From contig OZ007569.1 of NCBI GenBank assembly GCA_963931925.1, positions 49,348,101 to 49,412,100 of the forward strand: DNA of 64,000 nt, read 5' to 3'. Below the pieces are notes generated by a model. That model was not told the origin of the DNA and did no database searches. It saw only the letters and a list, made by a program, of their open reading frames with translations. This DNA is from Onchidella celtica. Lineage: Eukaryota > Mollusca > Gastropoda > Systellommatophora > Onchidiidae. Every line of letters starts with the position of its first letter. Within the stretch, counting starts at the first letter, position 1. Below are positions 63,794-64,000 of this stretch, piece after piece. Made by a program: the position numbers and the translations under genes.

Positions 63794-64000
63794 CTGGGAC
63801 GACGCAAGAAGGTGCCGGATGACATCATAGCAAAAGGATAAGTGGGTGACTTATGGGAATGTTCTAATTTTCAGTAAATTAGAAAAATTACCGAATTAAC
63901 GCTGTCACCCCATTCACGGTACACAAAAGTTTGCCGGGTTGGCACCTCCACATCGTCAATCCACTAAAAAGAAAAAAGTTTTCACTGTCTGTGACTAGCG

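Larger units (their letters stand above)
55624..64000. other. no gene recognised
   Basis: This is AT-rich sequence with short open frames only. It contains dispersed repeat copy C (56698-56810), G tracts near 57301, 57374 and 63347-63366, a C/CA run near 61243-61264 and an AG/TG microsatellite at 63764-63793. Upstream exons or a promoter of the minus-strand gene could be here but none can be placed. Confidence 0.5.

Overview
This window looks like nuclear DNA of an invertebrate, most likely a marine mollusc or another lophotrochozoan. The base composition is AT-rich. Protein-coding sequence is sparse and split by long introns with GT/AG ends. The rest holds many microsatellites, long poly-G tracts, a tRNA-derived SINE, MITE-like inverted repeats and an intact LTR retrotransposon. 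The taxonomic call is an inference from these features. There is no sign of bacterial operons, CRISPR arrays or rRNA.

Region 1 (about 2.8-9.5 kb, + strand) is a complete, apparently young LTR retrotransposon. It has two nearly identical LTRs of 630 and 632 bp, a 5-bp target-site duplication AATGT, and an 18-nt primer-binding site of the proline-tRNA type. A single uninterrupted 1,527-residue Gag-Pol frame lies between the LTRs. Its reverse transcriptase and RNase H are Ty3/Gypsy-like, but the integrase lies before the reverse transcriptase (Gag-PR-INT-RT-RH). That order is the hallmark of Gmr1-like elements. The C-terminal capsid part of Gag visibly resembles the vertebrate SCAN domain, which has been traced to Gmr1-like Gag.

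Region 2 (about 9.5-26.3 kb) has no gene I can support. It holds a 169-bp MITE with 34-bp terminal inverted repeats, a compact cluster of nested hairpins, and simple repeats.

Region 3 (about 26.3-55.3 kb, - strand) carries exons of one large gene for a PAS-domain protein. Three consecutive exons (32053-32756, 30832-30925, 27529-27635) join in phase to give a PAS-A domain. Upstream exons at 36420-36524 and 50286-50897 join in the same phase and encode a long, polar, probably disordered N-terminus with a basic KRRK cluster. Exons at 36906-36956, 55133-55310, 27182-27257 and 26310-26341 are weaker candidates. I found no bHLH exon. Both ends of the gene are uncertain, and the 3' part (PAS-B and beyond) is not identified. 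The introns hold a tRNA-derived SINE, tandem and dispersed repeats, and poly-G tracts.

Region 4 (about 55.3-64 kb) begins with a striking imperfect inverted repeat (70-71 bp arms, 113-bp spacer) next to the most 5' candidate exon. The rest has a third copy of a dispersed repeat and simple repeats but no gene I can support.
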